Of a stretch of DNA of 64,000 bases, positions 58,023 through 64,000 are shown piece by piece (the first letter of the stretch is position 1; each line of letters begins with the position of its first letter). The notes under the pieces were generated by a model. That model had not been told where the DNA came from. It did not search any database and was given only the letters and a program-made list of their open reading frames with translations. The translations under genes were made by a program, and so were the position numbers. This DNA comes from Podocnemis expansa (lineage: Eukaryota > Chordata > Testudines > Podocnemididae), in the NCBI GenBank assembly GCA_007922195.1, contig ML682002.1:1251029-1315028 (forward strand), written 5' to 3'.

Positions 58023-58162
58023 TCTCCACCCTTAGGAATCTTAAGGCACAGCTTGACAAAGACTTAGCTAGGATGATGTAGATGGATTTGGTCCTGCTTC
58101 GAGCAGGGGGTTGGACAAGATAATCTCCTGAGGTCCGTTCCAGCTCTAATATTCTATGATTC
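58023..58162 (+). mobile_element. Second CR1 3' tail directly after the first
   Basis: GGCACAGCTTGACAAAGACT, GGTCCTGCTTCGAGCAGGGG and CCAGCTCTAATATTCTATGA belong to a different CR1 subfamily from the tail ending at 58022, so this is a separate insertion at the terminal octamers. Confidence 0.85.
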
Positions 58163-60361
58163 GAGAAAGTGTGTTATGCTTTTATTTTATACGTAACCAT
58201 TTGTTTCCAACATCCTTCCTTTCTATCGTTTGAAGCTGTTCTTTGGTAACAAACATACTCTTGTTTTCACTACAATTTTGGCTCAGGGTGTTGTGTTGAG
58301 CAGAGAGGTGACCTTCAGTTAAAGCTAGTTTCATTGGGATTTGTGAATCAGCAAATTCTGTGGGCATTCAGTGGATCTGGACCTGGGCCCTTCGAGGGAC
58401 TCTTGGAGAATTCAGGGGTTGGGGTGTGTCTATCAGTAACTTGAACAGAACAAGCGAGGTCTGGAACGCCGTGCTCGGGAAGGTGGGAAGTTGACACATG
58501 GCAGGCACATGCAAAACTTCCCCATGCTAAGGGCGGGTGGTAGTGGGGTGTCTCACAACACTGGGTACCCTTGGGAAGCGTCAGTGGCTGAGATTTAAAA
58601 TGAACTTTCTCCTGTCACATTCACACCAAGCAGCTCCATGTAGCATCTCATGAGAGCTCTGCCTTTCTTATTTAACTGCCTCTGTGCCAGGGTTCAGGCC
58701 AAAGGATTTGCATAGTCCTAACTACAAAGCATCTTGCCACACACCCTCTTCTGCCTTGTGGAAGTAGAATAAGCTGTGGGCTCTGGCCTAGCACAGGGGA
58801 ACACAATTCCTACCTGTGACACTTTGTTATTGTTAAGCACTGTGCCACGGTATTTCTTGAACCTACCCAGAACACATTTTGAATTCCGGGTCTCTAATTT
58901 TCTGTCAGCTTCAACCATTCACCAGTCTTCATTCCAACAAATTGGCTCAGTCCTATTTAGGAAGAGTGTGGTCAGATCTCAGAAACATTCTCCCCATTAG
59001 TTACATCTGAGTCAAGTGTAGGGCTCAGCCTGAGTCCTGCAGCACTGTGTGAGTGTTGAGCAATGTCCTAGTATAATCTTTTATGGATAAAGCAATGAGG
59101 CATTAGTCTGAAATTCCTGGAGACCACTTTTGTCTCAGTTTCCACTGTTTGCCAGTCACTGACACATAACAGTTGTGACACATGCCTCTATGTGCAGTCT
59201 AGTTGTGATGTTCACACTGAGTTCTCATATAGTCTACATGTCAGGCCTCTGGCCAGGGGTCTAGGGACAGCCAGCTGTGGTAATTAAGTCTTGTCTTAAA
59301 TTCTACCTGCATGCATCTATTTCAGAACATGCAATGAACTAGAAAGTAAAATTGGTTAAAACATTGCAATGTCGATTTTAATTGATTTATTCTTTCTGGC
59401 AGAACAACAAGGTGTGTGTGTGTGGGGGAACAACATTTTCACAACAATTTTTCCTAATTGTCAATCAGCTTTTCCAGAGAGAGAAGTGGAAGGAGAGACA
59501 AAAAGGATCTGGTAAAGCATTACATTGAGATCCCATGCAGATGGCAGGAGATGACCTGGTTACAAGTAGTATTTTCAGAGCTTCTTTGTCATAGCTAAGC
59601 ACATCTGTTCCTGACATACCTTGGAAATACTCTGCAAAGTAACAGAATTGTGGTTTTGGACAAACTGGGAGAATTGGACCTTGCTTGTAATGAACTTATT
59701 TGCCTCATTACATTAATTTCCCAGCAACATTCACAGGAAAATTCTTCATTCACTTGAATATTTGCAAAATGCTAATATAAAAAGTCAGTTACTAGGTTTG
59801 TTAATGGCTATTATATATTTGAATCGCCATAGCACCTAGGTTTTTGTGTCCAGACAATGTGAAGTCCTTGCCCCAAAGAGGGAAAGGTAGTGGGCTGGAG
59901 CAATGAGAAGAAGAAGGTTTAGTTGAAATGATGGCTTTTTACTTTCCTGCCAGTGCCAGATGGCAGAGATCTGCATGCATCAGCGCAGAGGCAGGGTTTC
60001 AGAAGGTAGCTGTCACCAAACAGAAGTACTTGGGTGCAGAAATGCTTCGGAGTAATTTCCACGTTTCTCCAGTTTTAAACACTTTCATTCTTGGCCCACC
60101 GGCTCTCTCTTTCTCTACTGCTTCTTTGTCTTTTCTTCTCTGATCTGCTATCTTTCTAGGACAGCCATCATATTTAAACAGTGCAGGTAGTAAGAGGACT
60201 TTTTTTTAAATGAGAATTAAGGTCACCAGACAGTAAGTGTGAAAAATCAGGATGGAACTGGGGAGTCAGATGTGTCTGCATAAGAGAAAGCATTGAAGAT
60301 CAAGACTGTTCCTATACAACTGGGACATCTGGTCACCCTAGCCATAGCAGATAGCTCTTTG
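58163..60361. other. No recognisable gene
   Basis: About 2.2 kb. A possible MIR remnant at 59835-59885 (CCATAGCACCTAGG, CCTTGCCCCAAAGAGG). Otherwise no repeat or frame of note. Confidence 0.35.
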
Positions 60362-60424
60362 TGGCTATGTTAAAACAAAAAAGGAGTCCTGTGGCCCTTT
60401 TAAAGAGTAATGAACTTATTCATG
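60362..60424 (-). mobile_element. Penelope-like 3' tail fragment
   Basis: AAAAGGAGTCCTGTGGCCC followed by AAAGAGTAATGAACTTATT is the complement of the tail end. Confidence 0.65.
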
Positions 60425-60500
60425 GCTGTGCTGGGACAGCAGTGGATGGGGAACAGCCAAAAGTGATGAATAATCAAGCAGAAGGAGCTGGTTGTGTTAG

Positions 60501-60533
60501 GGTCTGTCTACACTTACAATTTAATTTGAATTC
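60501..60533. mobile_element. Harbinger-type MITE end cut by CR1
   Basis: GGTCTGTCTACACTTACAAT then TTAATTTGAATT matches the left end of a TCGA-word element. It follows TTA and is interrupted at 60534 by the CR1 3' end. The other end would lie beyond the window. Confidence 0.65.
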
Positions 60534-60618
60534 ATAGAATCATAGAATCATAGGGTTGGAAGGGACCCCATGAGGTCATCTAGTCCAACCCCCTGCCAAA
60601 AAAGCAGGACCACTCCCA

Positions 60619-63594
60619 TTAGATCATCCCAGTCAGTGTTTTGTCCAGCTGGGACTTGAACACCTCCAGAGATGGAGATTCCACCACCTCCCTAGGCAGC
60701 TTATTCCAATGCTTCACCACTCGCCTAGTAAGGAAGTTTTTCCTAATATCCAGCCTGGACCGCCCCAGCTGTAACTTGAAACCATTGCTTCTCGTTCTGC
60801 CCTCTGTTACTACCGAGAACAGTCGAGCTCCCTCCTCCTTGGAGCAACCCTTCAAGTAGTTGAAGGTTGCTATCAAATCCCCCCTCAGTCTTCTCTTCTG
60901 CAGGCTAAATAAGCCTAGTTCCTTCAGTCTTTCTTCATAGGGCTTGTGCTCCAGCCCTTTGATCATTTTGGTTGCCCTCCTCTGGACTCTCTCTAATTTG
61001 TCCATGTCCTTTTTGTAGTGGGGAGCCCAAAACTGGACACAGTATTCCAGATGTGGCCTCACTAGTGCAGAATAGAGGGGAATGATCACATCCCTCGATC
61101 TGCTGGCAACACTTCTTCTGATGCAGCCCAGTATGCCATTGGCCTTTTTGGCAGCAAGCGCACACTGCTGACTCATATCCAGCTTCCCATCCACCATGAC
61201 TCCCAGGTCCTTTTCTCCAGTGCTGCTATTTAGCTGATCACTCCCCAGCCTGTAGCAGTACATGGGGTTTTTTCGTCCCAAGTGTAGGATTTTACACTTA
61301 TCCTTGTTGAACCTCATGAGATTCCTCTTGGCCCACTGCTCCAATTTGTCTAGGTCTCCCTGAATCCTGTCCCTGCCCTCTAGGGTGTCTACCGTTCCCC
61401 CCAGTTTGGTATCATCTGCAAACTTACTAAGTGTGCAATCTATCCCATCATCCAGATCATTAATGAAAACATTGAACAGAACTGGCCCCAGGACCGACCC
61501 CTGGGGCACACCACTCGTTACTGCCTGCCAACTTGACATGGAGCCATTGATTCCTACCCGCTGAAACCGTTGTTCTAGCCAGTTTTCTATCCACCTTACA
61601 GTCCATGCATCTAACCCATACTTCCTTAATTTGCCAATGAGAATGCTGTGGGAAACCGTATCAAAAGCCTTGCTAAAGTCAAGGTATATCACATCAACGG
61701 CTCTTCCCGCATCCACAAATCCAGTCATCTCATCATAGAAGGCGATGAGGTTGGTCAGGCATGATTTACCCTTGGTGAATCCATGCTGACTGTTCCTGAT
61801 TACTCTATTTTCCTCCAAGTGTTTCAGGATGGATTCTTTGAGAAGCTGCTCCATGATTTTTCCAGGGATTGAGGTGAGGCTGACAGGTCTGTAATTCCCA
61901 GGATCATCCTTTTTGCCTTTCTTGAAGATAGGTACTATATTTGCTTTTTTCCAGTCCTCTGGCACCTCCCCTGTTCGCCACGAGTTTTCAAAGATAATGG
62001 CCAACGGTACTGCTATCTCATCAGCCAGCTCCCTCAGCACCCTCGGATGTAGTTCATCCGGCCCCATGGACTTGTGCACATCTAGTTTCTTTAAGCAGTC
62101 CCTAACCTGACCTTCTGTCACCAAGGGCCTCTCTTCTTCTCCCCAGTCTACCGTACCTAGTGTAGTGGGCTGGGAGCTGACCCTGCTTGTGAAAACTGAA
62201 GTAAAAAAAGCATTGAGAACTTCAGCTTTTTCCTCATCCTCTGTCACGAGGATGCCTGCCCCATTCAGTAAGGGACCTACACCATCCCTGATCCTCTTCT
62301 TGTTATTGATATACTTGTAGAACCCCTTCCTGTTATCCTTCACATCCCTTGCTAGTCGCAACTCCATTTGTCCTTTGGCCTTTCTGATTTTATCCCTGCA
62401 GTCCCGAGCAATGTCTTTATATGCCTCCTTAGTCATCTGTCCTAGCTTCCACTTCCTGTAAGCGTCCTTTTTATGCTTCAGCTCAGTGCAGAGCTCTCTG
62501 TTAAGCCACAGTGGGCGCCTTCCACATTTGCTGTGCTTTCTCCTTGTCGGAATTGTATCTTCCTGTGCCCTTAGCAGGGTTTCTTTAAAATGCACCCAAC
62601 TCTCTTGGACACCTTTCCCCTTCAGATCAGCCTCCCAAGGGATCCTGCCCATCAGTTCCCTGAGGGAGACAAAATCTGCTTTTCTGAAGTCCAGGGTCTG
62701 TGTTTTGCTTCTTTCCTTCTTTCCTTTAATCATCAACTTGAACTCAATCATTTCATGGTCACTGCTACCCAGGCTGCCATTGACCTCTACTTCCCTGATA
62801 AATTCTTCTCTATTTGTGAGCAGCAGATCGAGAGGCGCAAGGCCCCTCGTTGGTTGCTCCAGCATTTGTACCAGGAAGTTGTCCTCAACACTCTCCAGAA
62901 ACTTCCTGGATTGCCTGTGCACTGCTGTACTGGCCTTCCAGCAGATGTCAGGGTAATTGAAGTCCCCCATGAGAACCAGGGCCTGTGCTCTAGAAACTTC
63001 TGTCAGTTGTCCATAGAATGCCTCATCCACCTCCTCCTTCTGATCTGGTGGTCTGTAGCAGACACCTACCACAACATCCCCCTTGTTGCTCTCCCCTCTA
63101 AACTTAACCCACAGACTTTCAACTGGCTTGTTTCCACTTTCATAATGAAGCTCTGAGCAGTCATAGAGCTCCTTTACCTATAGTGCTACTCCTCCCCCTT
63201 TCCTTCCCTGCCTGTCCTTCCTGAACAGTCTATACCCATCTATTGCAGAGCTCCAGTCATGCAAACTATTCCACCACGTCTCTGTTATCCCAATCACGTC
63301 ATAGTTCTTTGTCTGCGCTAGTGCTACCAATTCCTCCTGCTTGTTTCCCAGGCTCCTTGCATTTGTGTATAGGCACCTAAGATACCCAGCTGATTGCCCT
63401 ACTTTCCCATTTTGACATTCAATTCTATTGTATCTACCTCCCTGGATTTTCTTTTGGTGTTGACCTCCCCCACCTGCCTCAGGCATTAGGGCTTCATTAG
63501 AGCATCTAAGAAAGTTATTTGATTCCCCCCGCATGTTCCAATTATCCTCTCTTCTATCCCTGGAGTTACAGTCCCGGCACCCCCCAAGTTCCAT
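60619..63594 (-). pseudogene. CR1 ORF2: endonuclease and reverse transcriptase, one premature stop
   Basis: CR1 ORF2 nicks target DNA and copies its own RNA at the nick. The first ATG in frame is at 63592-63594 (MELGGCRDCNSRDR). The N-terminal APE-type endonuclease shows [33 protein letters not shown] and [15 protein letters not shown] at 63178-63180 (codon 139) interrupts it between the TETWW and YRPPD blocks, at a place where Tyr is usual. After it the same frame stays open to TAA at 60619-60621. The reverse transcriptase has [54 protein letters not shown] and [10 protein letters not shown], so the catalytic Asp residues are present. C-terminal [19 protein letters not shown] and [20 protein letters not shown] are intact. 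Total about 990 codons, a normal length. Confidence 0.95.
63178..63180 (-). other. In-frame TAG in CR1 ORF2
   Basis: The frames before (63615-63181) and after (63177-60619) are the same frame, so a single base substitution, not a frameshift, separates them. The codon follows GGGVAL. Confidence 0.9.
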
Positions 63595-63659
63595 CCCATC
63601 CCCCTGGTCTCCCACATAGTCACTTACCTGTGGGCTTTGGTCTCCTTCCCCCTTCAGAC

Positions 63660-64000
63660 CTAGTTTAAAGCCCTCCTCACTAGGTCAGCCAGTCTGCATC
63701 CAAATACGCTCTTCCCCTTCCTCGAAAGATGGAGTCCATCTCTGCCTAGCAGTCCTTCTTCCTGAAACAGCAACCCATGGTCAAGGAAGCCAAAGCCCTC
63801 CTGACGACACCATCTTCGCAGCCAAACGTTCATCTCCAGGATGCATCTGTCTCTGCTCAGGCCTCTACCCTTGACCGGAAGAATCGAGGAGAACACCACC
63901 TGTGCTCCAAACTCCTTCACCCGCGCTCCCAGAGCCCTGAAGTCACCTTTGATCTGCCGAGGATCACCTCTTGCAGTATCATTGGTTCCTACATGGATGA
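63660..64000 (-). CDS. CR1 ORF1, C-terminal part (SGNH-type esterase)
   Basis: Open from the window edge to TAG at 63660-63662. Read from the edge: IHVGTNDTARGDP, the block III GxND motif of SGNH hydrolases, then DFRALGARVKEFGAQVVFSS, then LLGRDGLHLSRKGKSVFG, the block V DxxH motif carrying the catalytic Asp and His, and the end LVRRALN. CR1 ORF1 proteins are known to carry such an esterase domain, thought to help the RNA-protein particle. No disruption is visible. ORF2 starts about 65 bases downstream. The N-terminal part, including the nucleophile Ser, lies outside the window. Confidence 0.9.
   Translation of the reverse strand, partial: IHVGTNDTARGDPRQIKGDFRALGARVKEFGAQVVFSSILPVKGRGLSRDRCILEMNVWLRRWCRQEGFGFLDHGLLFQEEGLLGRDGLHLSRKGKSVFGCRLADLVRRALN

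Larger units (their letters stand above)
60534..64000 (-). mobile_element. CR1 LINE, nearly full length, 5' end beyond the window
   Basis: On the minus strand the order is ORF1 (C-terminal part), ORF2, a 3' UTR of about 85 bp and the end CTATGATTCTATGATTCTATG, the octamer repeat typical of CR1. Both frames are clean except for one stop in ORF2, so this copy is young compared with every other CR1 in the window. It landed in a Harbinger-type element whose left end remains at 60501-60533. Confidence 0.96.

Noticed and set aside
62486..63156. 156- and 188-codon frames on the plus strand
   Set aside because: Antisense shadows of CR1 ORF2.
63615..63640. CAGGTAAGT donor-like site between CR1 ORF1 and ORF2
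   Set aside because: A perfect match to a splice donor on the minus strand near 63630, but it lies between two frames of a LINE and has no visible acceptor partner.

Overview
The window looks like gene-poor nuclear DNA from a non-avian sauropsid, most likely a turtle. The evidence is the mix of mobile elements: CR1 LINEs of several ages ending in the ATTCTATG octamer, Penelope-like 3' tails, PIF/Harbinger elements whose ends start near GGCTATGTCTACAC, many short hAT elements, and old MIR-type CORE-SINEs. I found no host exon, tRNA, rRNA, CRISPR array or prokaryotic feature. Every long open frame belongs to a transposon or is a by-product of a palindrome. The species call is inference.

Layout: 0.2-9 kb holds fold-back elements, Penelope tails and two hAT elements with exact 8-bp target duplications (5659-6028, 8370-8948). 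9-21 kb is AT-rich sequence with Penelope pieces, MIR copies and CR1 fragments. 21-24.6 kb holds two Harbinger-type palindromic elements and a hAT element. 25-29.5 kb has MIR, CR1, hAT and one more Harbinger-type MITE. 29.5-31.9 kb is the longest stretch with no recognisable repeat. 31.9-34.4 kb is a nested block, three palindromic elements in and around CR1 debris, including one inside another with a clean CAG duplication. 36-46 kb carries scattered hAT, MIR and head-to-head inverted Penelope copies. 47079-49156 is a 2.1-kb Harbinger transposon with a broken transposase gene. 49.5-51.3 kb and 56.6-58.2 kb are decayed CR1 copies, the second split by a 684-bp giant palindrome. From 60534 to the right edge lies a young CR1 on the minus strand, with the end of ORF1 (SGNH-type esterase) and almost all of ORF2 (endonuclease plus reverse transcriptase) broken by a single in-frame TAG.

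How the parts relate: the CR1 at the right end could drive the CR1 copies but is itself stopped at codon 139. The Harbinger transposon at 47-49 kb shows what an autonomous relative of the many palindromic elements looks like, but its first catalytic Asp is lost. The most unusual signal is that the palindromic elements are built almost entirely from a short self-complementary word repeated many times, different in each family but always centred on TCGA (or its TCAA/TTGA decay forms). A second is the Penelope family: its 3' ends carry a hammerhead-ribozyme-like core and recur as head-to-head inverted pairs.
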